DNA from: Pseudooceanicola sediminis
GTDB taxonomy: Bacteria > Pseudomonadota > Alphaproteobacteria > Rhodobacterales > Rhodobacteraceae
Direction of reading: 5' to 3'
NCBI RefSeq assembly: GCF_003575965.1
Contig: NZ_QWJJ01000011.1
Span: 98,986-162,985, forward strand
DNA length: 64,000 nucleotides
Program-made: the position numbers and the translations under genes
Shown: positions 16,897 to 25,721 of the stretch, piece by piece
Layout of the letters: each line of letters opens with the position of its first letter
Position numbering within the stretch: position 1 is the stretch's first letter
Notes under the pieces: generated by a model
What the model was told of the DNA's origin: nothing
What the model saw: the letters and a program-made list of their open reading frames with translations, nothing else
Database searches by the model: none

Positions 16897-17976
16897 TTAT
16901 GGCAACAGTGCGACCTGTCCGGTGTCCACCATCTGCTGAAACATCTCCTCCACGCCCGGCTCCAGCGGGCGGTACCCCATGCCAAGCGCGTGTCGCGACT
17001 TGCCGTTGTCGACTTGCCAGCGATGTCCCATGCTGCGTGTGACCATGCGTCGGGTGATCGTGCTGCTAACCAGCGGCCCGATCAGCCAGACCACCCACTT
17101 GGGCATCTCACGCGCAGTCACAGGCAGCCGATTGCCATAAGATGCGCACAGGATTTGCGCCACGCGCAGCAATGTCAGGCTCTCGGCACTGATGATATGA
17201 CGCCCCTCTGCTGCGGGTAAAAAAGCGGCGCGCACATGCGCCTCGGCCACGTCCCGCACATCGACCATGCCGATTTCCATCGGCGGAACGCCGGATTTAA
17301 AGGCCCCCGCCCCCATCTGTCGCAAGATGGAAAAGCTTTCCGAGGTCTGCCGATCCGCCGTCCCCGGCCCGATCACAAGGCTGGGGTTGATCACCACCAA
17401 ACGCCAGCGCGCCTGCCGTCGGCTCGCCTCCCATGCGGCACGTTCGGCCGCGGTCTTGGAATAAGAATAGGGCTGATGTTCCAGCGAAGAGGTGCTGTTC
17501 CAGGTGTCCTCGTCTGCCACCGCACCCGCCATGTCGGCCGCATCTCCGATGATCGCCGCGCAGGAACTGGTCAGCACGACGCGGGTAACCGAATAGGTCG
17601 CCGTCGCGCTGGCCAATACGTTGCGGGTGCCCTTGACCGCCGGATCGACCAGGTCTCGCTGCGGATCCTCGACGACACTGACAAAGGGCGAGGCGGTATG
17701 AAACACCACCCCGCAGCCCGCCATCGCAGCGCCGTAGGAGCCTTCCTCCAGCAGGTCCGCACGAAAGATCACCAGATCACCCGGCGTCGCCGCTGCCATG
17801 GCGTGCAAATGCGCCAGCTTTTCACGATTGGACGGATCCCGTACCGCTGCATGTACCGTCACGCCGCGCTCCAGCAGGCGCTTCACGATCCAGCCCGCGA
17901 CATAGCCAGTTGCCCCGGTCACCAGAACCGGTGCGGAGGTATCGATGGGCAGTTTATCAAAGGGTATGTGGGTCAT
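16897..17976 (-). CDS. Extended SDR / NAD-dependent epimerase-dehydratase (dihydroflavonol-4-reductase-like)
   Basis: A 359-residue protein. The N-terminal Rossmann motif is VTGATGYVAGW (about residues 18-28). The catalytic Tyr-Lys pair appears as YSYSKTAAE, with an upstream Ser in LTSSCAA. FRADLLEEGSYGAAMAGCGVVFHTASP is typical of the DFR/cinnamoyl-CoA-reductase group of extended SDRs. These reduce ketones or aldehydes with NADPH; bacterial substrates are mostly unknown. The start at 17976 is the second of two adjacent ATGs and has GGAGG six bases upstream. It is convergent with nothing and is followed by the lon promoter region. Confidence 0.85.
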   Translation of the reverse strand: MTHIPFDKLPIDTSAPVLVTGATGYVAGWIVKRLLERGVTVHAAVRDPSNREKLAHLHAMAAATPGDLVIFRADLLEEGSYGAAMAGCGVVFHTASPFVSVVEDPQRDLVDPAVKGTRNVLASATATYSVTRVVLTSSCAAIIGDAADMAGAVADEDTWNSTSSLEHQPYSYSKTAAERAAWEASRRQARWRLVVINPSLVIGPGTADRQTSESFSILRQMGAGAFKSGVPPMEIGMVDVRDVAEAHVRAAFLPAAEGRHIISAESLTLLRVAQILCASYGNRLPVTAREMPKWVVWLIGPLVSSTITRRMVTRSMGHRWQVDNGKSRHALGMGYRPLEPGVEEMFQQMVDTGQVALLP

Positions 17977-18160
17977 CATGTGCCTCCCCGACAGGGTGCG
18001 CCTGCACCGCAAGGGGGCTGGCCCGGCGGTGTCTTTTACAGGTAATCGGGCGGCGCGCCGCGTCAACGGCGCCCCGGCACATCCGCCCTGATCCTTGTGC
18101 GTGTCCAGTCCGATGGCCCTTGCCGGCGCCCTTGTCCTTGCCGCTCCTCCCCGCAGGCTG

Positions 18161-18191
18161 CCCCGTGTCTCTCCCCGTGTCTCTCCCCGTG
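18161..18191. repeat. 12-bp tandem repeat, 2.6 copies
   Basis: The unit CCCCGTGTCTCT occurs at 18161-18172 and 18173-18184 with a partial third copy. It lies in the divergent spacer between the SDR gene and tgt, about 60 bp before the tgt start. Confidence 0.8.
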
Positions 18192-18250
18192 CCGCGCTGC
18201 ATGTCAAAGCGTCTGGCTTTCGTCCCGCAAAGCCGCTAAATCGCGCGGCC

Positions 18251-19381
18251 ATGAGCACACCATTTTCCTTTACCCTCGCCGCCACGGATGGCCGCGCCCG
18301 CACCGGCACTATCGACACGCCGCGCGGCCAGATCCGCACCCCGGCCTTCATGCCGGTGGGCACCGCCGCCACCGTCAAGGCGATGATGCCCGAAAGCGTC
18401 GCCGCGACCGGTGCCGATATCCTGCTGGGCAACACCTACCACCTGATGCTGCGCCCCACGGCGGAACGCATCGACCGCCTCGGCGGGCTGCACAGCTTCA
18501 TGAACTGGGACAAACCGATCCTGACCGACTCGGGTGGGTTTCAGGTGATGTCGCTGGCCAGCCTGCGCAAGCTGACCGAAGAGGGCGTGACCTTTTCATC
18601 GCATGTCGACGGCTCCAAGCACATGATCAGCCCCGAGCGCAGCATGGAAATCCAGAAACTGCTCGGCTCCGACATCGTGATGTGCTTTGACGAATGCCCC
18701 GCCCTTCCGGCCGAGGACAGCGTCGTCGCTGCCTCGATGCGGATGTCCATGCGGTGGGCGCAGCGGTCGCGCGATGCCTTTGGCGACCGCCCCGGCCATG
18801 CCCTGTTCGGCATTCAGCAGGGCGGCGTCAACCAGGACCTGCGTGGTGAATCCGCCGAGGCGCTGACCAGGATCGGCTTCGATGGCTACGCCGTCGGCGG
18901 TTTGGCCGTGGGCGAAGGTCAGGAGGCGATGTTCGGTGTGCTCGACTACGCCCCCGACATGCTGCCCACCGACAAGCCGCGTTACCTGATGGGCGTCGGC
19001 AAACCCGACGATATCGTCGGCGCGGTCGCGCGCGGCATCGACATGATGGATTGCGTGCTGCCCTCACGCTCGGGGCGCACCGGTCAGGTCTTCACGCGCC
19101 ACGGTGTCGTCAACATCAAGAACGCCCGCCACGCCGATGATCCCCGCCCGCTCGACGAAGACTGCACCTGCCCGGCCTGCCGCAATTATTCGCGGGCCTA
19201 CCTGCACCACGTCTTCCGCTCGCAGGAAATGATTTCGGGGATGCTGTTGACCTGGCACAACCTGCATTACTATCAGGACCTTATGCAGGGGATGCGTGAG
19301 GCCATCGCCGCCGCGCGCTTTGACGATTTCGTCACCGTCTTCCACGCCCTGCGGGCCGAGGGCGACATCGAACGGCTCTGA
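18251..19381 (+). CDS. tgt: tRNA-guanine(34) transglycosylase (Tgt)
   Basis: A 376-residue protein of standard length. It exchanges guanine-34 for preQ1 in tRNAs with GUN anticodons. It shows DSGGFQVMS (substrate-binding Asp and loop), GIQQGG, GGLAVGE, the nucleophile region [13 protein letters not shown], and the zinc site [16 protein letters not shown] near residue 305. The ATG at 18251 gives the family's normal N-terminus ([15 protein letters not shown]); the frame continues upstream but without homology and through the tandem repeat. Queuosine synthesis genes are not adjacent. Confidence 0.97.
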   Translation: MSTPFSFTLAATDGRARTGTIDTPRGQIRTPAFMPVGTAATVKAMMPESVAATGADILLGNTYHLMLRPTAERIDRLGGLHSFMNWDKPILTDSGGFQVMSLASLRKLTEEGVTFSSHVDGSKHMISPERSMEIQKLLGSDIVMCFDECPALPAEDSVVAASMRMSMRWAQRSRDAFGDRPGHALFGIQQGGVNQDLRGESAEALTRIGFDGYAVGGLAVGEGQEAMFGVLDYAPDMLPTDKPRYLMGVGKPDDIVGAVARGIDMMDCVLPSRSGRTGQVFTRHGVVNIKNARHADDPRPLDEDCTCPACRNYSRAYLHHVFRSQEMISGMLLTWHNLHYYQDLMQGMREAIAAARFDDFVTVFHALRAEGDIERL

Positions 19382-19490
19382 CGCCCCGATCGCCGGCCGA
19401 CAGCACCGAAATGCATGCCGTCTTCACCTCGCATCTGGACCTTGCCTTCGGGTTTTCCTATATAATTGCTCAGGAAAAGGATAACACGCC

Positions 19491-19853
19491 ATGACCGATA
19501 GCCCCGAACCCCTCGAAGGCACTCCGCTGATCGCGCCTTCGGCCACCGATCATCCGCTCTACGACAAGGTGACCGAGGCCTGCCGCACGGTGTACGACCC
19601 CGAGATTCCGGTGAATATCTATGACCTCGGCCTGATCTACACCGTCGATATTTCCGAAGAGAACGACGTCAAGATCCTGATGACGCTGACCGCCCCCGGC
19701 TGCCCTGTTGCAGGCGACATGCCCGGTTGGGTGGCCGAGGCCGTCGAACCCCTTGACGGCGTCAAGACCGTCGATGTCCAGCTGACCTGGGAACCGCCCT
19801 GGGGCATGGACATGATGAGCGACGAAGCGCGTCTGGAACTCGGGTTCATGTAA
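19491..19853 (+). CDS. DUF59/MIP18 family Fe-S assembly protein (SufT-like)
   Basis: A 120-residue protein with the DUF59 core VYDPEIPVNIYDLGLIY and TLTAPGCPVAGDMPGW, where the Cys in APGCP is the conserved functional cysteine, and a C-terminal WEPPWGMDMMS block. This architecture matches SufT/PaaD-like proteins that help mature or deliver iron-sulfur clusters. A strong terminator follows. An IscA-type gene lies 1.5 kb downstream; the suf operon itself is not in the window. Confidence 0.88.
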   Translation: MTDSPEPLEGTPLIAPSATDHPLYDKVTEACRTVYDPEIPVNIYDLGLIYTVDISEENDVKILMTLTAPGCPVAGDMPGWVAEAVEPLDGVKTVDVQLTWEPPWGMDMMSDEARLELGFM

Positions 19854-19857
19854 AGCA

Positions 19858-19891
19858 AAAAGGCTTGCATCTCTTGGATGCAAGCCTTTCT
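19858..19891 (+). terminator. Rho-independent terminator after the SufT-like gene
   Basis: AAAGGCTTGCAT and ATGCAAGCCTTT form a near-perfect 12-bp stem with a 7-nt loop, beginning five bases after the stop codon and ending in TTTC. Confidence 0.85.
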
Positions 19892-19907
19892 ACCTTCTTC
19901 GGGTTCG

Positions 19908-19956
19908 CCTCGACCCTCGACCCTCGACCCTCGACCCTCGACCCTCGACCCTCGAC
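19908..19956. repeat. Seven tandem copies of a 7-bp unit
   Basis: The heptamer CCTCGAC is repeated seven times without a mismatch between the SufT-like terminator and the AT-rich promoter area of the SatD-like gene. The array ends 72 bp before that gene's start codon. Confidence 0.95.
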
Positions 19957-20028
19957 AAGCGTTTAAACTTGCTTTTCTCCAATGAAAGCGTTTTTACTTT
20001 ACAAGACAGCTTTTCCTAGGGGGGTCAC

Positions 20029-20640
20029 ATGCCTGACCAGACCGTCACCGTCCTCGCGGGCGACCTCGTCGCCTCGACCGACCTGACCACTGACGACCTC
20101 GACCTGGCCCTCGACGCCCTGCGCGCCGCCGCGACCCTGATCGAGACCTGGCACGCCACACCGGTCCACTTCACCCGCAACCGCGGCGACGGTTGGCAGA
20201 TCTGCCTGCCCGGCACCGCGCCCGGCATCCGCGAAGCCCTCGCCCTGCGCGCCGGTCTGCGCCAGCAGGGCAAGGCCTACGAAACGCGCATCGCCATAGC
20301 GACAGGCCCGGCCGCCCTGCCCGAAAACGGCGACCTCAACCGCGCCAGCGGCCCCGCCTTCGTCGGCGCCGGGCACCTGCTCGATCGCCTCTCCGACAAC
20401 GCGCTGGATCACGCCGGGGGCGGCGCCCTCTCTGCCACGCTGATCCTTGCCGGTCAGATCAGCCAGGGCTGGACCCCGGCACAGGCCCGCGCCATCCTGC
20501 CCATGCTGGCCCCCGCCCCCCCGATCCAGAGCGATGTGGCCGCGCGCAACGGCATCACACGCCAGGCCATCCAACAGGCGCTGAGCGGTGCCGCCTATCC
20601 CGCCCTCGCCGCCGCCCTCAGCCGTCTGGAACAGCCATGA
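20029..20640 (+). CDS. SatD family-like protein
   Basis: A 203-residue protein. The N-terminus VTVLAGDLVASTDLTTDDL followed by THFTRNRGDGWQI-like residues and a C-terminal helix-turn-helix-like segment VAARNGITRQAIQQALSG resembles the SatD family (nucleotide-cyclase-like fold plus HTH). Function is unclear; the name comes from a streptococcal acid-tolerance locus. An AT-rich leader (19957-20010) precedes it. Its stop overlaps the start of the DUF3307 gene (ATGA), and this SatD-DUF3307 pairing recurs in other bacteria, which supports a joint role. Confidence 0.65.
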   Translation: MPDQTVTVLAGDLVASTDLTTDDLDLALDALRAAATLIETWHATPVHFTRNRGDGWQICLPGTAPGIREALALRAGLRQQGKAYETRIAIATGPAALPENGDLNRASGPAFVGAGHLLDRLSDNALDHAGGGALSATLILAGQISQGWTPAQARAILPMLAPAPPIQSDVAARNGITRQAIQQALSGAAYPALAAALSRLEQP

Positions 20641-21374
20641 TCACCACGTTCACCGCCCTGCTCCTCGCCCATGTGATGGCTGATTTCGTGCTGCAAAGCA
20701 GCGCAATGGCCCGGGCCAAGGCCGACCGCGCGCCGGGCCCGCTGGCGCTGCATATCCTGATCGTCGCCGCCACCGCCACGCTGGCCATTGCCCCCACCAG
20801 CGCCGCCGCCGTCCTCCCCCTGCTGGCCCTTGCCGGCGCCCACCTGGTCATCGACCTGATCAAGAGCATCCTGCCACAAGACCGCCTTGCGCCCTTCCTG
20901 CTGGATCAGGCCGCCCATCTCGCGACGCTGGCCGCCACGGCCGCCCTCTGGCCCGACCTCTTCGCCTCCGGCCTCTGGGCCCCAGCCACACACTGGCTGC
21001 CCGCCCTCATGGCCCTCGCCGCCGGCCTGATCCTCGCGACCCGCGCAGGCGGCTTTGCCGTCGGCCTGCTGATGGGCCGCTGGGGCGATACGGCGCTGCC
21101 CAAGGGGCTGACCGATGGCGGGTTCCTCATCGGCCTGCTGGAACGCGGGCTGATCTTCCTCTTCGTGCTCACCGACCAGCCGCAGGCCATCGGTTTTCTG
21201 ATCGCGGCCAAATCGGTCCTGCGCTTCGATACCGCCAAGACCGACCATCGCACCGGCGAATATGTCATCATCGGCACCCTCGCCTCCTTCGCCTGGGCGC
21301 TTCTCGCCGCCTATGCGACGCTGGCCCTGTTCTCCGCACTGCCACATCTTGGCATTTCGCTTCCGAAGTCTTAA
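20637..21374 (+). CDS. DUF3307 membrane protein
   Basis: A 245-residue protein with about six or seven predicted membrane segments. The N-terminus FTALLLAHVMADFVLQSSAMAR with HV-ADF-LQ matches DUF3307, and HLVIDLIK (about residues 65-72) plus LFLLDQAAHLATL-type His/Asp-containing helices are also typical. Charged residues in membrane segments suggest metal or catalytic roles, but the function is unknown. It is translationally coupled to the SatD-like gene. Confidence 0.75.
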   Translation: MITTFTALLLAHVMADFVLQSSAMARAKADRAPGPLALHILIVAATATLAIAPTSAAAVLPLLALAGAHLVIDLIKSILPQDRLAPFLLDQAAHLATLAATAALWPDLFASGLWAPATHWLPALMALAAGLILATRAGGFAVGLLMGRWGDTALPKGLTDGGFLIGLLERGLIFLFVLTDQPQAIGFLIAAKSVLRFDTAKTDHRTGEYVIIGTLASFAWALLAAYATLALFSALPHLGISLPKS

Positions 21375-21398
21375 GTTCAGGCGCAAAGGAGACCCCGC

Positions 21399-21749
21399 AT
21401 GTTCAGCATTCCTGGCAAGCAAGCCGTGACCATCACAGATCGCGCCGCGGCGCAGATCATCAAGCTGATGACCCGCGAAGGCCATCAGGGCCTGCGCATC
21501 GGCGTCAAGAAGGGTGGCTGCGCGGGCATGGAATATACCATGGACTACGTCGACGCGGTCGATCCCATGGACGAGGTCGTCGAACAGCAAGGCGCCCGCG
21601 TCATGATCGCCCCGATGGCGCAGATGTTCCTGTTCGGAACCGAGATCGACTACGAAACGACGCTGCTCGAATCCGGCTTCCGCTTCAACAACCCCAACGT
21701 GACCGAAGCCTGCGGCTGCGGCGAATCCATCAAGTTCGCAGATATGTAA
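21399..21749 (+). CDS. HesB/IscA-type iron-sulfur cluster assembly protein
   Basis: A 116-residue A-type carrier protein. The three cluster-ligating cysteines are present: one in KKGGCAGMEY (about residue 47) and two in the C-terminal CGCGESIKF. It resembles SufA/ErpA/IscA, which pass Fe-S clusters to client enzymes. It starts 24 bp after the DUF3307 gene with AAGGAGA upstream and is followed 22 bp later by the TfoX-like gene, so it may be co-transcribed with both. The exact subgroup was not resolved. Confidence 0.92.
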   Translation: MFSIPGKQAVTITDRAAAQIIKLMTREGHQGLRIGVKKGGCAGMEYTMDYVDAVDPMDEVVEQQGARVMIAPMAQMFLFGTEIDYETTLLESGFRFNNPNVTEACGCGESIKFADM

Positions 21750-21771
21750 GGCGGAACGGAGGTCGCGGCAG

Positions 21772-22146
21772 ATGGCAGTCGATCCGGACTTCATCGACCA
21801 TGTCCGCGACCTCTTTTCGGGCCTCGGACCGCTGCGCACGGGGCGCATGTTCTCCGGCATCGCGGTCTACGCAGAAGAGGACGCGATGTTTGCCATGATC
21901 ACGGCGTCACAGACAATCTACATGAAGACCGACGCCGCCTGCCAGGCCGCCTATCTCGCCGCCGGCGCCACCCCTTTCACCTACACCCGCAAAACCGGCG
22001 CCCGGCAGGTCACCTCGCTGATGACCCTGCCCGACGCCGCCCTCGACGACCCGGACGAAGCGCTGATCTGGGCACGCCTTTCGCTGCCCGCGGCCCGCGC
22101 CGCCGCCGCGGAAAAGCGCCGCACAAAGGCGCGCCGACGAAAATAG
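21772..22146 (+). CDS. TfoX/Sxy N-terminal domain protein
   Basis: A 124-residue protein with the TfoX N-terminal domain pattern: an N-terminal helix, GPLRTGRMFSGIAVYAEEDAMFAMI, YMKTDAACQAAY and PFTYTRKTG. It ends in a Lys/Arg-rich tail. Gamma-proteobacterial TfoX/Sxy proteins control competence with CRP. Stand-alone N-terminal domain proteins in alphaproteobacteria have no established role. Confidence 0.85.
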   Translation: MAVDPDFIDHVRDLFSGLGPLRTGRMFSGIAVYAEEDAMFAMITASQTIYMKTDAACQAAYLAAGATPFTYTRKTGARQVTSLMTLPDAALDDPDEALIWARLSLPAARAAAAEKRRTKARRRK

Positions 22147-22319
22147 CCTGCCCGCGCCTGTCATCCTCCGGTCCACGGCCCGCCGCCGTTTGGGCCGCCC
22201 CGGCACCGTCGCGCGAAAACACAAGCGAAAAGAGCACCATGTGTGCGCTACCAATCGCTTGACCCAATCGCGGGGGCAGTAAAAATGCCCCCACAGGAAC
22301 GTCATCGAAAGGGAGCGGA

Positions 22320-23069
22320 ATGCGCAGGAAAATGGCAGCGGGCAACTGGAAGATGAATGGCCTCAGATCCTCTCTGGCCGAACTGGACAAACTCGCCCGG
22401 GCCCACCCCACGGCGAAATGCGACCTGCTGGTCTGCCCCCCGGCCACTCTGCTCTGCGCCGCCGCCACCACCTGCGGCAACAGCGCCATCCGCGTCGGCG
22501 GCCAGACCTGCCACGACGCCGTTTCCGGGGCTCACACCGGCGACATCTCCGCGCAGATGCTGCGCGACGCCGGCGCCACAGCAGTGATCCTCGGCCACTC
22601 CGAACGCCGCCAGGACCATGATGAACGCTCAGAGGATGTCCGCCTCCTCGCCCAGGCCGCCCAGGCGGCCAACCTGCAAACCGTGATCTGCGTCGGTGAA
22701 AGCCTGTTCCAGCGTCAGGCGACCAATACCCTCGACATCATCGGCGCGCAGCTTTCGCTCTCGATCCCCGACAGTTCGACCGGCGAAAACCTCGTCGTCG
22801 CCTACGAACCCGTCTGGGCCATCGGCTCCGGCATGACCCCCACCCCCGACCAGATCGGAGAGGTGCACGACTTCATGCGCGCCCGGCTCGAACAGCGCTT
22901 CGGCTACGGCGTCGGCAAATCCGTCCGCCTGCTCTACGGCGGCTCGGTCAAACCCGCCAATGCGGCCGAGATCTTCGCGATTTCCAACGTCGACGGCGCA
23001 CTCGTCGGCGGTGCAAGCCTCAAGGCCGAAGACTTCTCCCCCATCATCGCGGCCCTTGAACGCGCCTGA
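22320..23069 (+). CDS. tpiA: Triosephosphate isomerase
   Basis: A 249-residue TIM-barrel enzyme that interconverts dihydroxyacetone phosphate and glyceraldehyde 3-phosphate. Active-site signatures are all present: AGNWKMN (Lys at residue 11), LGHSERR (His about 94) and VAYEPVWAIG (Glu about 165), with the phosphate loop LYGGSVKPANA. AAAGGGAG precedes the start. It stands alone; the downstream spacer carries a repeat and a terminator for the convergent dct operon. Confidence 0.97.
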   Translation: MRRKMAAGNWKMNGLRSSLAELDKLARAHPTAKCDLLVCPPATLLCAAATTCGNSAIRVGGQTCHDAVSGAHTGDISAQMLRDAGATAVILGHSERRQDHDERSEDVRLLAQAAQAANLQTVICVGESLFQRQATNTLDIIGAQLSLSIPDSSTGENLVVAYEPVWAIGSGMTPTPDQIGEVHDFMRARLEQRFGYGVGKSVRLLYGGSVKPANAAEIFAISNVDGALVGGASLKAEDFSPIIAALERA

Positions 23070-23166
23070 CCGCCCGCGCCACTCCTCCTCATCAGCGCGC
23101 GCCCCGCACAACAGCGCGCCCCCGACCCTCAGCGCGCCCCGGGTCGCGCCCGCATGTCCCTGCCCC

Positions 23167-23200
23167 GTTTCCCTGTTCCAAATATCCCCGCCGGAGGCAT
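23167..23200. repeat. Single arm of the repeat found inverted between pyrC and pyrE
   Basis: About 32 bp running from GTTTCCCTGTTCC to CCCCGCCGGAGGC. It matches both arms of the inverted repeat at 50613-50710 with only a few mismatches in the middle. It lies in the tpiA-dctM spacer. A dispersed, non-coding intergenic repeat family is inferred. Confidence 0.75.
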
Positions 23201-23230
23201 CGCCCAACGGGCGATCGCCGCACCCGAAAA

Positions 23231-23258
23231 CGGCGCCTCTCCAGTCAGAGAGGCGCCG
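23231..23258 (-). terminator. Terminator of the dctPQM operon
   Basis: A perfect 10-bp stem (CGGCGCCTCT/AGAGGCGCCG) with an 8-nt loop. On the - strand it is followed by TTTTCGGG and lies 42 bases after the dctM stop. Confidence 0.75.
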
Positions 23259-23300
23259 CAACACTCGTTAACAAAAAAACCGTTCCTCTCGATCAACCCC

Positions 23301-24707
23301 TCACCTGGTCACGATCTCCGGCCCCATCACCGCATTCGGCAGGACGGTCGAAATCCACGGCACATAGGTCACCAGGATCAGGAAGATGAACAGCACGCCG
23401 AGAAAGGGCAGCGCCGCGCGGACCACCCGCATCATCGGCATCCCCGCCACGCCCGAGGTGACGAACAGGTTCAGACCCACCGGCGGCGTGATCATCCCGA
23501 TCTCCATGTTCACCACCATGATGATGCCAAGGTGGATCGGATCGATGCCCAGTTCGATGGCGATGGGAAACACCAGCGGCGCCACGATCACCAGCAGCCC
23601 CGAAGGCTCCATGAACTGACCGCCGATCAGCAGGATCACGTTGACCACGACCAGGAACATCACGGGGCCAAAGCCCGCCGACAGCATCGCATTGGCGACA
23701 TGCTGCGGCACCTGCTCATCGGTCAGCACATGCTTGAGGATCAGCGCATTGGCGATGACGAACATCAGCGTGATGGTCAGCTTGCCCGCCTCGAACAGCG
23801 TCTTCTGCGTGTCGCGATGAAACCAGGCCGTGACCAGCGCCTGCGGCTTTCTCAGCAGGCTCTGGTTGCGCCCCGCCTCAGGCCCCGTGCCGGTCGCCTT
23901 CAGCGGCCCCATGTCACGATAGATGAACACCGCCGCGATGAAGGCATAGACAGAGGCAACGGCCGCCGCTTCCGTCGGCGTAAAGATCGCGCCCGTCACA
24001 CCGGGAATGCCGTAGATCCCCACCATGATGATGACAATCAGCATCAGGCCCCAGAAGGCGTCGCGGAACGATGCCCAGACCTCGCCCCAGCCCAGCCATT
24101 CGCCCTTCGGCATCCCCTTGACGCGCGCCATGATGTAGATCGCGGTCATCAGCATGACACCGGCCAGGATCCCCGGAATGACCCCCGCCAGAAACATCCG
24201 CCCGACCGAGACATCGACCGCCGTGGCATAGACCACCATCACGATGGATGGCGGGATCAGAATGCCCAGCGTCCCGGCGTTGCAGATGACACCGGCGGCG
24301 AAGTCCTTGGTATAGCCCGCCTGCGTCATCGCCCCGATCACGATGGACCCGATGGCAACCACGGTGGCGGGCGACGACCCTGACAGGGCGGCAAAGATCA
24401 TGCAGGCGAACACCCCGGCAATCGCCAGCCCGCCGCGCATATGGCCGACACAGGCGATGGAAAACCGGATGATCCGCTTGGCCACGCCCCCCGTCGACAT
24501 GAACGACGACGCCAGGATGAAGAACGGGATCGCCAGCAGCGTGTAATGCCCGACAAAGGCCTGCATCAGCGTCTGCGCCACGGCCGCCAGCGAGGTGTCG
24601 CTGTACCACAGCAGGAACATCACCGACGACATCCCCAGCGACACGGCAATCGGCACCCCGATCAGCATGAAGCCGATGACCAGCCCGAACAGAATTGCAA
24701 CGGCCAT
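23301..24707 (-). CDS. dctM: TRAP transporter large permease DctM
   Basis: A 468-residue DctM-type protein with about 12 membrane segments. The N-terminal FGLVIGFMLIGVPIAVSLGM and the conserved LLAIPFFILASSFMSTGGVAKRI and GIMTPPVGLNLFV-like block (EIGMITPPVGLNLFVTSG near residue 405) are family marks. A cytoplasmic insertion of about 30 residues between central helices is common in the C4-dicarboxylate subgroup. It forms the Na+-driven channel with DctQ, from which it is separated by three bases. Confidence 0.95.
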   Translation of the reverse strand: MAVAILFGLVIGFMLIGVPIAVSLGMSSVMFLLWYSDTSLAAVAQTLMQAFVGHYTLLAIPFFILASSFMSTGGVAKRIIRFSIACVGHMRGGLAIAGVFACMIFAALSGSSPATVVAIGSIVIGAMTQAGYTKDFAAGVICNAGTLGILIPPSIVMVVYATAVDVSVGRMFLAGVIPGILAGVMLMTAIYIMARVKGMPKGEWLGWGEVWASFRDAFWGLMLIVIIMVGIYGIPGVTGAIFTPTEAAAVASVYAFIAAVFIYRDMGPLKATGTGPEAGRNQSLLRKPQALVTAWFHRDTQKTLFEAGKLTITLMFVIANALILKHVLTDEQVPQHVANAMLSAGFGPVMFLVVVNVILLIGGQFMEPSGLLVIVAPLVFPIAIELGIDPIHLGIIMVVNMEIGMITPPVGLNLFVTSGVAGMPMMRVVRAALPFLGVLFIFLILVTYVPWISTVLPNAVMGPEIVTR

Positions 24708-24710
24708 GAC

Positions 24711-25376
24711 TTATGCCTCCTCTTTGCGGCGCACGTCCGCGATCTCGTCTTCGACTTCGTGACTGGCGACGATCCGGTCCTGACGTCCGCACCAGACAGC
24801 CCAGGCCGCCTGACAGAACCGCAGCAGGATCAGCGTCATCGACAACGGCAGCACGGCATAGGGGATAAAACGCGGCAGCTTCTCGTATTCGTCACCGTCG
24901 TTGAACACGTCGCGCACGAAACCCAGCCACTCGGGGAACGGGATGTCGTTGACCTCGTACCATCCCTTGGGGCGGAACGTTTCCTCGAACCCGGTGGGAA
25001 ACCAGCGGCCCGTCGTCTGCGGCAGGTTGGCAAAGTTGGCCCAGTAATCCCAGGCGCCCTTCAGCAGCAGAAAGGTGAACGCAATGCACACCACGACCGA
25101 GATCAGCGCCAGCACCCGGCGCGCCGGGGCGGGCAGGATCTCGATCACCGCATCGACCCCCAGATGGGCGTTCTTCTTGACCGCGTAGGATGCGCCCAAC
25201 AGAACCATCCACCCGAACAGGAACACCGTCCCCTCCAGCGCCCAGAGGATATTGGAATTGAAAACGTACCGGGCGATGACGTTGGCAAACGTGACCAGCG
25301 TCATGACGCCCAGAATGACCGCGATGAGGGTCTCCTCGATCCGGTCGGTGAACGACCCTTCGGGCGCAGCTTGCAT
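24711..25376 (-). CDS. dctQ: TRAP transporter small permease DctQ
   Basis: A 221-residue, four-helix protein. RIEETLIAVILGVMTLVTFANVIARYVFN and the GWMVLLGASYAVKKNAHLGVD block are characteristic of DctQ. It has an insertion of about 45 residues (roughly 120-165) between helices 3 and 4, rich in Trp, Phe and acidic residues, which is absent from minimal DctQ proteins. It cooperates with DctM and the periplasmic DctP. It is separated from dctP by a 345-bp spacer containing repeats and a hairpin. Confidence 0.93.
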   Translation of the reverse strand: MQAAPEGSFTDRIEETLIAVILGVMTLVTFANVIARYVFNSNILWALEGTVFLFGWMVLLGASYAVKKNAHLGVDAVIEILPAPARRVLALISVVVCIAFTFLLLKGAWDYWANFANLPQTTGRWFPTGFEETFRPKGWYEVNDIPFPEWLGFVRDVFNDGDEYEKLPRFIPYAVLPLSMTLILLRFCQAAWAVWCGRQDRIVASHEVEDEIADVRRKEEA

Positions 25377-25462
25377 ACCCGTCCCCTTTCCCTGGCGTTA
25401 TAGGATTGTTTCGTATCGTCCTGCGACTGTGCCCCCGTGACGGGCGATCCCGTCACCGCACC

Positions 25463-25531
25463 CCGGTCAACCTGCACACCGGTCAACCTGCACCTGGTCA
25501 CCACAGCCTCGGTCACCACAGCCTCGGTCAC
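25463..25531. repeat. Two adjacent short tandem repeats in the dctP-dctQ spacer
   Basis: A 16-bp unit starting CCGGTCAACCTGCAC occurs twice (25463-25494, one mismatch). It is followed by 2.4 copies of a 15-bp unit GGTCACCACAGCCTC (25496-25531). No coding frame is implied; the rest of the spacer up to 25673 shows nothing else recognisable. Confidence 0.85.
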
Positions 25532-25673
25532 TTTGGACACGTCGGCGTCCGCTGCTCCCGGCACTGCCTGCTACCTGCCTGTTCCCGGTCCTGGCTGTTC
25601 CCTGCCTGCGACCCACTCTGGCCTGCTTCCCGCTCGGGCCGTATGGCGCTGCGGGTCCGCAGGCCGGGTGCGG

Positions 25674-25702
25674 AAAAGGGCGCGAAGATCCTCCGCGCCC
25701 TT
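25674..25702 (-). terminator. Hairpin/attenuator after dctP
   Basis: AAGGGCGCG/CGCGCCCTT form a 9-bp stem with a 9-nt loop. On the - strand the hairpin is followed by TTTTCC and begins 20 bases after the dctP stop. It probably reduces transcription into dctQM so that the binding protein is most abundant. Confidence 0.7.
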
Positions 25703-25721
25703 CCCCGGTTGCGGCGCGGCC

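Noticed and set aside
19908-19956. CRISPR-like array
   Set aside because: Units are contiguous 7-mers without spacers, so it is a simple tandem repeat. The 8-bp array at 63013-63191 is excluded for the same reason.
23154-24383. 409-codon + strand frame opposite dctM
   Set aside because: Highly Arg/His/Asp-rich, with no motif; it is the antisense of the TRAP permease.
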